DNA of 64,000 bases from Paenibacillus prosopidis. GTDB taxonomy: Bacteria > Bacillota > Bacilli > Paenibacillales > Paenibacillaceae. This document shows, piece after piece, positions 32,896-42,075 of this stretch. The translations under genes were made by a program, and so were the position numbers. The stretch is from positions 124,001-188,000 of the forward strand of contig NZ_QPJD01000005.1 of NCBI RefSeq assembly GCF_003337375.1, given 5' to 3'. Numbering within the stretch: the first letter of the stretch is position 1; each line of letters begins with the position of its first letter. Below the pieces are notes generated by a model. The model saw nothing but the letters and a program-made list of their open reading frames with translations, searched no databases and had not been told where the DNA came from.

Positions 32896-34409
32896 TTCGC
32901 TTCCTCCTCCACTCGCATCGTTGCAAATTTCATAATGGCTTCCTGTGTCGCTTCCGCGCTGCTCAATTCGCCGGTAATGCGTCCTTCGCACATGACGATT
33001 ATCCGATGGCTCATCCGCAGTATTTCCGGGAGCTCCGATGAGATCATAATGATCGACTTCCCTTGCTGCACCAGCTCATCCAACAGCTTATAAATTTCCG
33101 ACTTCGCACCGACGTCAATGCCTCGCGTCGGTTCGTCGATCATTAATATTTGACAATCGCGCGTCAGCCATTTGCCGATAACGACCTTCTGCTGATTGCC
33201 GCCCGACAAAAACTTAACCTTCTGGTCGACGTTCGGCGTCTTGATTTTGAGCGATGCTACATGCGCTTCGGCGTTACGTTCCATCTTCGCTTGCTTCATC
33301 CATCCGAACGGATTGCGGAAGCTGCGATACGATGCAATCGAAATGTTCGTCTTCACGTCCATGTCGACAAGCAGACCGAATTGCTTCCGATCCTCCGACA
33401 AGTAACCGATCCCGCATCGAACCGCATCGTTCGGGCCTTTAATGCTAACACTCTTCCCGTTCACGAGAATTTCGCCGGAATCAATCGGATCCGCTCCAAA
33501 AATCGCCCTCGCCACCTCCGTCCGTCCCGCTCCCATCAATCCGGCAAATCCGACGATTTCGCCTTTATTCAAATGAAAGCTGACGTCCTTCACCGCATTG
33601 CCGCGACTCAGCCGCTGAACCTCCAGCACTTTAGTCTGTTGCCCGCTGCCGTCGATGCTCGGCTTTGACGTGCTGTATATTTGCCGCCCAACCATCATTG
33701 AAATGATTGCATCAATCGTCGCTTCGTCCGTACGGACCGTATCAACATAGCAGCCGTCGCGCATAACCGTAATGCGGTCAGTAATTCGCTTCAGTTCCTC
33801 CATCCGATGCGAAATGTAGACGATGCCTACTCCTTGCTCGCGCAGCTGCGTTATCATTCGAAACAGCTCGTCAATCTCTGCGTTCGTGAGCGCCGCTGTC
33901 GGTTCATCCATAATGAGCACCTCAGATTTAAAAGAAAGCGCTTTCGCAATTTCGACCATTTGCTGCTTGGCTACAGTAAGCTCAGACACGAGCGTACGCG
34001 GATCGAGCTTCAAGTTCATTTGCTCGAACAACGCTTGCGTCCGTCCGTTTAGTTCGTTATCGTCGAGAAAAAGGGGAAACTTCGTGCGCGGCTCCCTCCC
34101 GATAAAAATATTTTGCGCAATCGTCAGATCCGGCATCAGCTGCAGCTCTTGATGAATAATGCCGATGCCAAGATTTTGAGCAGCTTTCGTATGGGCAATC
34201 TCGACTTCCTTGCCTTTATAAACGATTCGCCCGGCATCCTTCGTATAGACTCCGGTTAATATTTTCATCATGGTCGACTTGCCGGCCCCGTTCTCGCCAA
34301 CCAGCGCATGCACTTCCCCCGCACGCAGCTCGAAGCGGCATTGATCAAGCGCCAACACGCCGGGGAATTGCTTGGTGATGCCGTCCATTGACACTAAAAT
34401 CTGACTCAT
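32892..34409 (-). CDS. RbsA-type sugar ABC transporter ATPase with two nucleotide-binding domains
   Basis: The ~505-residue protein has two ABC domains. The first shows GENGAGKST and [11 protein letters not shown]. The second has the degenerate Walker [10 protein letters not shown], signature LSGGNQQKV and [14 protein letters not shown]. This is the standard arrangement of ribose/xylose/galactose importers. The ATG at 34409 follows GGTGGGAG; an in-frame GTG at 34418 is possible. It heads the operon. The promoter appears weak (TACAAT about 50 bp upstream without a good -35), in keeping with activation by the response regulator. Confidence 0.92.
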   Translation of the reverse strand: MSQILVSMDGITKQFPGVLALDQCRFELRAGEVHALVGENGAGKSTMMKILTGVYTKDAGRIVYKGKEVEIAHTKAAQNLGIGIIHQELQLMPDLTIAQNIFIGREPRTKFPLFLDDNELNGRTQALFEQMNLKLDPRTLVSELTVAKQQMVEIAKALSFKSEVLIMDEPTAALTNAEIDELFRMITQLREQGVGIVYISHRMEELKRITDRITVMRDGCYVDTVRTDEATIDAIISMMVGRQIYSTSKPSIDGSGQQTKVLEVQRLSRGNAVKDVSFHLNKGEIVGFAGLMGAGRTEVARAIFGADPIDSGEILVNGKSVSIKGPNDAVRCGIGYLSEDRKQFGLLVDMDVKTNISIASYRSFRNPFGWMKQAKMERNAEAHVASLKIKTPNVDQKVKFLSGGNQQKVVIGKWLTRDCQILMIDEPTRGIDVGAKSEIYKLLDELVQQGKSIIMISSELPEILRMSHRIIVMCEGRITGELSSAEATQEAIMKFATMRVEEEAK

Positions 34410-34510
34410 CGCTCCCACCCCAATCGGTTTGTGTGCTCATTGTATGATGAATAGCGATCCAGATATATGGAGAAATCTCCTGTAAAAAGTTGATTATTTT
34501 CTCTATTCGC

Positions 34511-34553
34511 AAAAAAAAGACCCATTCCCCTGCATTCAGGGAAATGAGTCTTC
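34511..34553 (-). terminator. Terminator after the small acidic protein gene
   Basis: On the minus strand AAGACTCATTTCCCTG pairs with CAGGGGAATGGGTCTT (two G-T pairs) and is followed by eight T. It separates this gene from the sugar importer operon. Confidence 0.85.
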
Positions 34554-34568
34554 TTTAAGGTAACCTTT

Positions 34569-34847
34569 TTAGTCGACGTAGCCGGCAAGCCCTTTGTCCA
34601 TCAGATAGTCCATTTCAGCGTCTAAAATCGACTCCACCTTCAGCTCATCCAGCTTAACGTCGCTGCGGCTGAGAATGTAGTCCACCAGCTCGTCGCTGTC
34701 AATGTCCACCTCGCCTTTGGCATCCTCTTTCGCATTATTGATAAAGGCTTGCTCATGCTTCAACACGATCAAGATGCTGTTTGCATCGAGGCTCGTTTCG
34801 GTTGCTATGTACTGCAGAAGCTCCTGCTCATTGACTTGATCCGTCAT
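34569..34847 (-). CDS. Small acidic conserved-looking protein of unknown function
   Basis: I do not recognise this 92-residue protein. It is strongly acidic and predicted mostly helical, with no Cys, no signal and no transmembrane segment. VNEQELLQYIATETSL suggests an N-terminal three-helix unit, and DSDELVDYILSRSDVKLDEL resembles a second copy of a similar helix pair. The start ATG is behind AGGAGATG and the gene has its own terminator, which support a real single-gene unit. Confidence 0.7.
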   Translation of the reverse strand: MTDQVNEQELLQYIATETSLDANSILIVLKHEQAFINNAKEDAKGEVDIDSDELVDYILSRSDVKLDELKVESILDAEMDYLMDKGLAGYVD

Positions 34848-34934
34848 CGTTTGTCATCTCCTTATCATTTGCGTACCGTCATTGTATCATATCGCGTCTA
34901 TTGTCGCTAAAAAGCGATAGGCAGTCAAAAATTC

Positions 34935-35669
34935 CTAACCTTTTACTGCCGAAATTAATAAGAACATCGGGCGCCGGATTTCTTCTTGCCAGGCAGAATT
35001 CTTATCCAGCATATCCTGGGTTGGTTGAAGTTCGGAAAGCTTCATAATTCTAAAGCCGGATTCAATTAATGCGTTAATATAGGTGGTGACGGTGCGGTGG
35101 TATTTGATGACATCATTGTCCAAAAATCTAGACAGCCGTGGACCTTCCTCATGGTAGTTGTCGACAGGCCAATGCAGTTTCTCACCTTGCTGGCCGTAGT
35201 ACCAGTCTTGTGTGGCGAGCGCGGTGAAGATAGGATGCTCAACCGACAGCACGAAGGTACCATCTTGTGCAAGGCAGTGATAAACTTTACGGCAGATGAG
35301 GTCGAATCGCTCTACATAGTGGAGAGCAAGAGAACTTATCACCACGTCGAATTCCCCTTCAGCAAAGTCGATGTCTTCGATTGCAAGACGCCGATATTCG
35401 ATTTGTGGATCTTCGGTCATAGCCTTAGCTCGTTCTAACATATTCTCTGAGAGATCTATGCCTACCACCGATCGTGCCTGAAGTTCGCGTGCATAACGGC
35501 AATGCCAGCCAAAGCCGCAGCCAAGATCAAGCATTTTTTTGCCGCGCAATTCAGGAAACAATGTACGAAAGGTGGTCCATTCACCGGCAGCATCCAATCC
35601 GCCCAGCGAGCGCGGCATCTGACTATATTTTTCGAAGAACCCGGAATCATCGTATTTGTTCTGTTTCAC
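34935..35669 (-). CDS. Class I SAM-dependent methyltransferase
   Basis: The 244-residue protein shows motif I (KMLDLGCGFGWHCRYA), the acidic end of strand two (VVGIDLSENML) and motif IV (FDVVISSLALHYV), a Methyltransf_11/25 type fold. The GTG start is behind TAGGAGG. It lies 33 nt after another methyltransferase gene, perhaps co-transcribed. The substrate is unknown. Confidence 0.88.
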   Translation of the reverse strand: MKQNKYDDSGFFEKYSQMPRSLGGLDAAGEWTTFRTLFPELRGKKMLDLGCGFGWHCRYARELQARSVVGIDLSENMLERAKAMTEDPQIEYRRLAIEDIDFAEGEFDVVISSLALHYVERFDLICRKVYHCLAQDGTFVLSVEHPIFTALATQDWYYGQQGEKLHWPVDNYHEEGPRLSRFLDNDVIKYHRTVTTYINALIESGFRIMKLSELQPTQDMLDKNSAWQEEIRRPMFLLISAVKG

Positions 35670-35702
35670 AATAATCGAAACCTCCTAATCAGATCTTATT
35701 AT

Positions 35703-36509
35703 TCAATCTTTTCGACGGGCTACATGGAGAACAGCGCCCCAGTGACGGCGAACCGACTTTTCTGGACGACTATTAAGGCGAACTCGGATTTCGTTGAAGA
35801 GTTTGTCGCGTTTCCATTCCTCCATGAGTATGTGCCCGGAGAAGGTTTCGAGGAGTTTAATGTACTCGTCAACATGATAAATGCGCTCCCAATCGAAATG
35901 TCGTATGTGAACAACCTCAAACAGGCCGCTATTTTCAATCTCATCTCTTTGCTCGCGAAGTTCCCCTGGTCCCGGCCAATCGTTGTTTTCTACCGATTTC
36001 CCTTCGCCGATCTCATAGTAAACGGTTTGAATTTCACGGAAGAATGGGTCTCCATCGTCTGGAAAAACGTGATCTGCGTTCCAAAATGCCAGGTGTCCGC
36101 CGGGACGAAGAACCTGCCATGCCTTAATGTACCGAACTTCGGGATCAACCCATTTCCAAGCGGTTGCAGCGAATACCAGATCAAACTCATTCTCCGCCTC
36201 CGGTTGCCAGTCTTCGAAGCTCCCGTTGATGAAGTCAACGTCCATTCCGACAAGGTTTTGACGGGCAACCGCAGCGAGCTCAGCGCCAAGTTCTACGCAC
36301 GTGATTTTAAATCCTCGCTTGGCTAACGGGAGAGTAGCCTTTCCTGTAGCACAACCAACTTCCAACAAACGATCACCCGGATTCAAATTTGTCGCATGGA
36401 TTAAATCATCGAACATTTCTTCCGGGTAATCCGGACGCGCCTGCTGATAAATATTCGCGGCTTGTTCAAATGACTCGCGCAATTTTTTATTATCATTTTT
36501 CGAGTTCAT
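35703..36509 (-). CDS. Class I SAM-dependent methyltransferase
   Basis: The 268-residue protein has motif I (DRLLEVGCATGKATLPLA), CVELGAELAAVA at strand two and FDLVFAATAWKWVDPE at motif IV. It differs clearly from the downstream methyltransferase, so the pair is not a recent duplication. The ATG follows AGGAGG. The substrate is unknown; a small molecule is more likely than RNA for this type. Confidence 0.88.
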   Translation of the reverse strand: MNSKNDNKKLRESFEQAANIYQQARPDYPEEMFDDLIHATNLNPGDRLLEVGCATGKATLPLAKRGFKITCVELGAELAAVARQNLVGMDVDFINGSFEDWQPEAENEFDLVFAATAWKWVDPEVRYIKAWQVLRPGGHLAFWNADHVFPDDGDPFFREIQTVYYEIGEGKSVENNDWPGPGELREQRDEIENSGLFEVVHIRHFDWERIYHVDEYIKLLETFSGHILMEEWKRDKLFNEIRVRLNSRPEKSVRRHWGAVLHVARRKD

Positions 36510-36531
36510 AATACCTCCTTATACTTAACTG

Positions 36532-36559
36532 AAAAAAGCAGGCCACTGTGGCGCCTGCT
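36532..36559 (-). terminator. Terminator after the lipoprotein gene
   Basis: AGCAGGC and GCCTGCT form a stem enclosing GCCACAGTG, followed on the minus strand by six T. Confidence 0.75.
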
Positions 36560-36576
36560 GCTCTCGTTGTCTTTCT

Positions 36577-37044
36577 TTATTCCTTCTCAGACTTCATTTC
36601 AATCATTTCTGAATGCTCTTCCCATTTAATTAGAAATTTTACTATATAATCTTGCCCTAGTGCAGTCATGACTGTTGAGGGTCCAAGATCATAAATCCCA
36701 TTTTCAGGTTCATCAGTGACGGACACACCACCACTTCCGACATCATCACCTGCATCATAATCATAGCTTATTTTCCCGGTTGGATTTGGCTTTTTACCAA
36801 TATACTTTAATAACTTTTTTGTTACGTAATTATCTGTATCTTTCGTTTTGTAAATGATATAAACAGCTGCCCAATTATCCGTATGCCCCTTATACACATT
36901 GAAAAATTCAATGCTTTGTGAATTGGATAATTCGGGAATATCTTTATTCTCCATACCAGAATAAAAATAATTAGAGTGCTCTGTGCAGCCAGTCAGAACA
37001 AATACACATAATACAATCATGAAAAGTGTCCTTCTCAATTTCAT
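36577..37044 (-). CDS. Putative lipoprotein of unknown function
   Basis: The 155-residue protein starts MKLRRTLFMIVLCVFVLTGC, a clean lipoprotein signal with lipobox LTGC. The mature part has no motif I recognise. A Gly/Asp-rich segment (SYDYDAGDDVGSGGVSVTD) may be a loop. The ATG at 37044 lies almost on top of AGGGGG, so translation may be coupled to a 16-codon frame ending 5 nt upstream. An internal ATG (MIVLCVFVLTGC) with a better site would lack the basic N-terminus. Confidence 0.65.
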   Translation of the reverse strand: MKLRRTLFMIVLCVFVLTGCTEHSNYFYSGMENKDIPELSNSQSIEFFNVYKGHTDNWAAVYIIYKTKDTDNYVTKKLLKYIGKKPNPTGKISYDYDAGDDVGSGGVSVTDEPENGIYDLGPSTVMTALGQDYIVKFLIKWEEHSEMIEMKSEKE

Positions 37045-37048
37045 CCCC

Positions 37049-37099
37049 CTAATCGTCAAGCGCTTTGACCGCTCGCGCTTGTTTGTCCAATCGTTCCAT
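37049..37099 (-). CDS. Possible 16-residue leader peptide before the lipoprotein
   Basis: The frame MERLDKQARAVKALDD follows GAGGTG at 8-nt spacing and stops 4 nt before the lipoprotein ATG. Its good ribosome-binding site and the poor one of the next gene suggest translational coupling. It could equally be a chance frame in decayed sequence. Confidence 0.25.
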   Translation of the reverse strand: MERLDKQARAVKALDD

Positions 37100-37121
37100 G
37101 GGCAGACACCTCTTTTCAATA

Positions 37122-37732
37122 TTACAAGCATGTAATAAGCTGTTGAAGAATACGCAGTCCTTCCTTTTCATTCCTATTTGCAGCTTCAATGAACTGAACA
37201 TCTTGTTTGACGCTAAGTGCAGTAAACGAATCCGCTATGCCGCTATACCGCAAGTATAACCGACAAAGGTACGCTCACGGAATGCGTGTCTAACAGCCAT
37301 TTGTAAAGCCTTCTTTACCGCCATTCTATAATCGGGCTGGTCCCCGGCAGAACTCAAGGAAAGGACAAACAAGCCCTGCGATGCGCCACTGCCTAGCCGT
37401 TCGTAAGGAATGGCCTGCTTTTTGCGCGAATCCTCCACAAGCAGCAGCTGCTCCTTTTCGTCATATCCATAAACAACACCGAACTCTGACGTGAACAAAT
37501 CCCATGCAATAACCGGCTTTCCTTCCCCTATGATATCTTGGATATGCTCGATGCTTCCCCGAAGCATGAATGGCGATGGGGTAATTCCGCCGTCTCCGGA
37601 CATCTTGCAGGACAAGCCTATATTGGCGAGCCCTTCCCGGAAAACGGGTTCCCAGAAATACATAAACGGGCCGGAACGATTCACTTGCTCCGTATCCACC
37701 GTTAACCGGAAAGCTTGACCCGTTAAACCCAT
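37122..37732 (-). pseudogene. Decayed BtrH/C39-like gene
   Basis: A 165-residue frame from 37732 to 37235 carries EVMGLTGQAFRLTVD, VIAWDLFTSEFGVVYGYDE and TFVGYTCGIAA, typical of BtrH N-terminal/C39-like proteins of about 300 residues. The usual N-terminal ~30 residues with the conserved Cys are absent. Upstream codons LLSLTEV continue the homology but meet a stop, with no ribosome-binding site at the ATG. At the other end a TAG interrupts the usual Gly-Leu-Ala-Ala-Tyr motif. A shifted frame then reads FIEAANRNEKEGLRILQQLI, like the family's C-terminus. Truncation plus frameshift or deletion indicates a pseudogene. Confidence 0.5.
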
Positions 37733-37787
37733 AACTTCAGTTAACGAAAGAAGTCAAAATACCCGAGTTGCATTTTTTTTCTTTATA

Positions 37788-39530
37788 CTACATAACTTCC
37801 TGTAAAATTAAATGACCGTGAAGCTTGTAATATAAGCCTTTTCTCGCCAGAAGCTCCTCGTGGGTTCCCCGCTCCGCGATTTCTCCGTCCTCAATGACGA
37901 GGATCATGTCAGCATTTCGAATCGTGCTTAAACGATGTGCAATGACGAAGCTGGTTCTGCCTTGCAGCAGCTTCTTCATCGCCTCTTGAATTTGCAGCTC
38001 CGCTAATGTATCAACGCTGCTCGTTGCCTCGTCCAAAATAAGCAGCGCAGGCTCGGAGAGAATGGCGCGGGCAATCGTAATAAGCTGCCGCTGTCCGTGG
38101 CTGATATTGCCTCCTTCTGCCGTTAGCTCGGTATCGTAACCAAGCGGAAGCTTGGATATGAATGCGTGCGCATTAGCCTGCTTCGCTGCCGCTTCCACCT
38201 CTTCATCGCCAGCATCCAGCTTGCCGTATCGGATATTTTCACGTATCGTGCCTGAGAACAAATGAGCATCCTGCAGCACAATACCGAGCTGGCTGCGAAG
38301 ACTATTTTTATCCATATCACGTATATCTACATCATCGATCAATATTTGACCGTCTTTGATCTCATAGAAACGCCCGATCAAATTAATAATCGTCGTTTTT
38401 CCGGCACCTGTCGGTCCGACTAGCGCAATCGTTTCCCCGGGTTTTGCGGTAAAGCTAATATTTCTCAACGCAGCTGTTCCTTCACTGTACTCAAAATGCA
38501 CATTGCGGAATTCAACTTTACCGGCAACAGCCTCTATTCGGTTCATAGACTTTGTCTCATCGTACTCTGAAGGAATCTCCATGATCTCAAATACCCGCTC
38601 GGCGCCTGCAACCCCTGATTGAATGAGATTATATTGATTTGCAACTTCATTCAGAGGTCCGCTAAACTGACGGGAATAGCCAAGAAAACTGATAATAACG
38701 CCAACAGTAGCCAATTCATGTACAGCCAACCAGCCTCCGGCGCCCGCAATAATTAAGTAGCTAATGTGACTGAACATGTTCATGAACGGGCCCATCGTGC
38801 CCGAGAAAATTTGCGCTTTAATGCCAACCTTCTTCAGCTTGGCGTTTGCGGTGCCGAATTGCTCTGCCATCCGCGCCTCTTGATGAAACAATGTGATTAC
38901 CTTCTGACCGGATACCGTTTCTTCGATAAAGCTGTTTAAGCTGCCTAGCTCCTGCTGTTGGCCTTTGAACTGACGCTGCGTTACCTTGGCGATTCTCTTC
39001 GTAACGAAGACGATAAGCGGGATGACGACAAGCGCCACCAGCGTTAACCAAACATTTAAAATCAGCATCATGACGAAGGAACCGACAAGCATAATAACGC
39101 TTGAAATCATTTGTATCAAACTTTGGTTTAACGTATTCGTTACATTATCGATGTCATTCGTAGTGCGGCTCATGAGCTCGCCATGATTTTTGCTGGAGAA
39201 GAAGGGAATCGGCAGCTTTTGAAAATGAATGAACAAATCCTTCCGCAAGCGCCATACCGTTCGCTGGGATACGTCTGCCAAAAGAACAGCTTGCAGCCAG
39301 CCGACGAGGCTGCCTGCCGAATATACGCCAAGCATAAGCAGACACAATTGGAGCAGTCCGTCGAAATTTTTGGCAATAATATAATCGTCCATGGCCACAC
39401 CGAGCAAATACGGTCCTGCTAGGGTAAGACCCGCTGAGGCGACAGTAAGCAGGATGACCGATATGAGCCTGGTGCGCTGATGGAGCAAATAAACGCCGAT
39501 TTTTTTTGCAGTAGAAAAAGTATGATTCAT
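37788..39530 (-). CDS. ABC exporter half-transporter, catalytically competent subunit
   Basis: The 580-residue protein is a fused membrane domain (six helices) plus ATPase. Walker A is GPTGAGKTT, the signature is NISHGQRQL and Walker B is LILDEATSSVD with the catalytic Glu. The signature motif is non-canonical (SHGQ rather than SGGQ). It begins 3 nt after the partner gene. The partner has Asp in place of the catalytic Glu, so the two form a heterodimeric exporter with one degenerate site. Substrate is unknown; drugs or lipids are usual. Confidence 0.92.
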   Translation of the reverse strand: MNHTFSTAKKIGVYLLHQRTRLISVILLTVASAGLTLAGPYLLGVAMDDYIIAKNFDGLLQLCLLMLGVYSAGSLVGWLQAVLLADVSQRTVWRLRKDLFIHFQKLPIPFFSSKNHGELMSRTTNDIDNVTNTLNQSLIQMISSVIMLVGSFVMMLILNVWLTLVALVVIPLIVFVTKRIAKVTQRQFKGQQQELGSLNSFIEETVSGQKVITLFHQEARMAEQFGTANAKLKKVGIKAQIFSGTMGPFMNMFSHISYLIIAGAGGWLAVHELATVGVIISFLGYSRQFSGPLNEVANQYNLIQSGVAGAERVFEIMEIPSEYDETKSMNRIEAVAGKVEFRNVHFEYSEGTAALRNISFTAKPGETIALVGPTGAGKTTIINLIGRFYEIKDGQILIDDVDIRDMDKNSLRSQLGIVLQDAHLFSGTIRENIRYGKLDAGDEEVEAAAKQANAHAFISKLPLGYDTELTAEGGNISHGQRQLITIARAILSEPALLILDEATSSVDTLAELQIQEAMKKLLQGRTSFVIAHRLSTIRNADMILVIEDGEIAERGTHEELLARKGLYYKLHGHLILQEVM

Positions 39531-39533
39531 CTG

Positions 39534-41258
39534 TTAAGCTCCTTGCTGGGATAAGGCCATTTGCCGGTACAGCTTACTATAACCAAGCAGCTCCCGATGT
39601 GTGCCAACCGCTGTGATTTGACCGTCCTCAAGCACGATAATCCGATCCGCATGTTCCACAGATGCTATTCGCTGTCCAATAATGAGACAGGTGCTGCTCT
39701 TCATAATCGTTTCCAATGATTTTCGGATGAGCAAATCCGTATTCAAGTCTACTGCGCTCGTGCAATCGTCCAGAATGACGATTTTCGGCTTTAGCAATAA
39801 CGTTCGCGCAATCGATAATCGCTGCTTCTGGCCTCCCGACAAATTAACGCCGCGCTGACCGAGAACGGTATCGTAGCCATTTTCCAGCTTCATGATGAAG
39901 CCATGCGCTTGCGCAGCTTTCGCCGCCGCCTCGATATCAGCCTCTGTCGCATCCGGCTTTCCGTAACAAATGTTGTCTCTAATCGTGCCGCTGAACAAAA
40001 GCGATTGCTGAAGCACCATACCGACCCCGCTGTAAAGCTCGCGAGGATCAAACTCGTTTACCGGTTGAGAGTCAATTCGAACAGTTCCTGCAGATACCTC
40101 ATAAAATCTTGGAATCAAGCTGACCAGCGTGGATTTCCCCGCACCATTCACGCCGACGATACCAATCGTTTCGCCCGGCTCCGCCGTGAAATGAATATCG
40201 CGCAGTACTGCCTTCTCCAAATCTCCATCATAGCTAAAGCTGACATGCTCGAATTGTAATCGGCCTTCACGAATCGTTGGCGTACACTTGTTCGTTAACG
40301 ATGGCACGAGTTTATCCGCTTGCGTTTCCAATACTTCATTAATCCGGTCTGCAGAAGCCTTGGCACGGGATATCGTCATTAATTGATTGCCAAGACCCAA
40401 GGTTGAGAACAGCAGCTGTGTGATATAGGTAAGAAATGCTGCGAGACTGCCGACTGATAAGGAGTCCTGCTCAGAGAGCATCCCCCCGTACCATAGAGCA
40501 GCGACAATACTGAAATTAAGAATGATCGACATAAGCGGCGTATTAAGCGCCACAATCTTTGCTGCCTTAAGGCTGGCTTGCATCAGATTCGTGTTTGATT
40601 GATTAAAGCGTTCTTCCTCATAGTCAGATCGAACGAAAGCTTTTACAACGCGAATACCCGACAGGTTTTCCTGCATGACGGTATTCACTTGGTCGAGCCG
40701 ATTCTGCATTTTGGAGTACAGAGGTATCGTAAAGCGAGTCGTAATAACGAGAAATGCAATCAGCAGAGGAATCATAGCTAACAAAATAATGGACAAACGA
40801 GGACTAATTGAGAAGGCCATGACCAAGCTTCCGATAATGATGAACGTGTCACGCGCAAAAATACGCAATATCAGCAGCACTAAGCTTTGAATTTGCATAA
40901 TATCGCCAGTAAGCCTTGTGACAATTGAGCCTGAACCAAACCGGTCAAGCGACCTAAGAGATAGGGATTGAATTTTTTGAAAAAGCTCCTGCCTGAGGTC
41001 CGCCCCAAAGCTTTGCGAGGCAATCGTTGCGAACACCGTGCAGGAAGCACCCGCGATCAAACCAATAAGTGCAGCGAGCAGCATCATTGGCGCTGTATTC
41101 GCAATGTGACCGAGATCACCCTTCATGATTCCGTCATTCACGATACCGGCCATGAATCTCGGCTGCAGCAGATCCATACAAACTTCAAGCAGCATAAACA
41201 GTGGTGCCAGCACGGCCGACAACCAATACTTCTTTAAAAATCTAGTAAGCGTAAGCAA
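39534..41258 (-). CDS. ABC exporter half-transporter, degenerate-site subunit
   Basis: The 574-residue protein has six membrane helices, Walker A GVNGAGKST, signature LSGGQKQRLS and Walker B VILDDCTSAVD, where Asp replaces the catalytic Glu. This is the typical non-canonical half of a heterodimer of the BmrCD/LmrCD type. The TTG start lies 6 nt behind GAGGTG. It is the first gene of the pair. Confidence 0.92.
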   Translation of the reverse strand: MLTLTRFLKKYWLSAVLAPLFMLLEVCMDLLQPRFMAGIVNDGIMKGDLGHIANTAPMMLLAALIGLIAGASCTVFATIASQSFGADLRQELFQKIQSLSLRSLDRFGSGSIVTRLTGDIMQIQSLVLLILRIFARDTFIIIGSLVMAFSISPRLSIILLAMIPLLIAFLVITTRFTIPLYSKMQNRLDQVNTVMQENLSGIRVVKAFVRSDYEEERFNQSNTNLMQASLKAAKIVALNTPLMSIILNFSIVAALWYGGMLSEQDSLSVGSLAAFLTYITQLLFSTLGLGNQLMTISRAKASADRINEVLETQADKLVPSLTNKCTPTIREGRLQFEHVSFSYDGDLEKAVLRDIHFTAEPGETIGIVGVNGAGKSTLVSLIPRFYEVSAGTVRIDSQPVNEFDPRELYSGVGMVLQQSLLFSGTIRDNICYGKPDATEADIEAAAKAAQAHGFIMKLENGYDTVLGQRGVNLSGGQKQRLSIARTLLLKPKIVILDDCTSAVDLNTDLLIRKSLETIMKSSTCLIIGQRIASVEHADRIIVLEDGQITAVGTHRELLGYSKLYRQMALSQQGA

Positions 41259-41439
41259 ATAAACACCTCAATTACTTCTAATTTTGTCTGGACTGCACGT
41301 CCGAATACTAGAAAGGAAGGGCAGCCCTTCAGGCACCCTCATGTAGGGTAATTATAACATGTCGGTCATGCGTTTTACTGCACCTAATCCAACCTAGCCC
41401 TTGTTCACTGAGCTCCATATCATAGTTCCTTTTAAACTA

Positions 41440-41480
41440 AAAAAAACCACCCCCGCATCAGCTGACGAACACGGAAGTGG
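41440..41480 (-). terminator. Terminator after the Cys-rich membrane protein gene
   Basis: On the minus strand CCACTTCCG pairs with CGGGGGTGG and TCAGCTGA forms the inner palindrome; eight T follow. Confidence 0.75.
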
Positions 41481-41494
41481 CATTAAAATTCAAA

Positions 41495-41968
41495 TCATCG
41501 ATAGCCCCGAAGTTCCGGACATTGATCACAGCACTCACAATGGAGCTCCTTGCAGTTTTTACGAAAATGGCATGTACGGTTATCCTTGTCGCTGAATAAA
41601 CGGTAAGCATTTGGATGACGTCCGGATTCCCGTTCAGGAGTGATTCCGATTAATACATCATTCTCCAAATTCTGAGCACCGATTTCACGATAAATATCAC
41701 TCAACGGCGGTGGAGTCTGATTATTAAATAGAGCTTCCATGGCTCTACGTTCCTCATTGCTTAGAAAGATCTCCTTTTTTCCTCGGGAAGTGGGTATGCT
41801 CATATAATAAATATGCACAATCATTTTGAGAATCAAGGCTGAAACTAACATGACTGTCCCTGATTTCCAAGAATCCGTTAAGGACAATACGAGAACGGAG
41901 AAAAGGATGGCCGGGAATATAAACAGGAAGTTAAAAACCTGCAATAAAAACCTCCATATATAATCCAT
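41495..41968 (-). CDS. Membrane protein with Cys-rich C-terminus, function unknown
   Basis: I do not recognise this ~157-residue protein. Two hydrophobic helices (FLLQVFNFLFIFPAILFSVLVL and GTVMLVSALILKMIVHIYYM) occupy the first ~55 residues. A soluble tail ends with CHFRKNCKELHCECCDQCPEL, six cysteines and two histidines that could bind a metal. The ATG at 41968 is well placed behind AAAGGAG; an in-frame start at 42004 has no better site. It stands alone with its own terminator. Confidence 0.7.
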   Translation of the reverse strand: MDYIWRFLLQVFNFLFIFPAILFSVLVLSLTDSWKSGTVMLVSALILKMIVHIYYMSIPTSRGKKEIFLSNEERRAMEALFNNQTPPPLSDIYREIGAQNLENDVLIGITPERESGRHPNAYRLFSDKDNRTCHFRKNCKELHCECCDQCPELRGYR

Positions 41969-42075
41969 TAAAAACTCCTTTAGATAAGTAATCACCTCAT
42001 TCATTTATATGCCGCAGCAGGTTATCCACATTTCAGTTAAAGTTTCTCTTTTGAGCTTTTGAACTTATGTTTCCT

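Noticed and set aside
33933-33946. cre-like CGAAAGCGCTTTCT inside the sugar ATPase gene
   Set aside because: It encodes conserved residues before Walker B and lies far from any promoter; probably codon chance, although intragenic CcpA sites exist.
35502-36326. Plus-strand open frame of 274 codons across two methyltransferase genes
   Set aside because: Antisense to two well-supported genes and without motif or ribosome-binding site.
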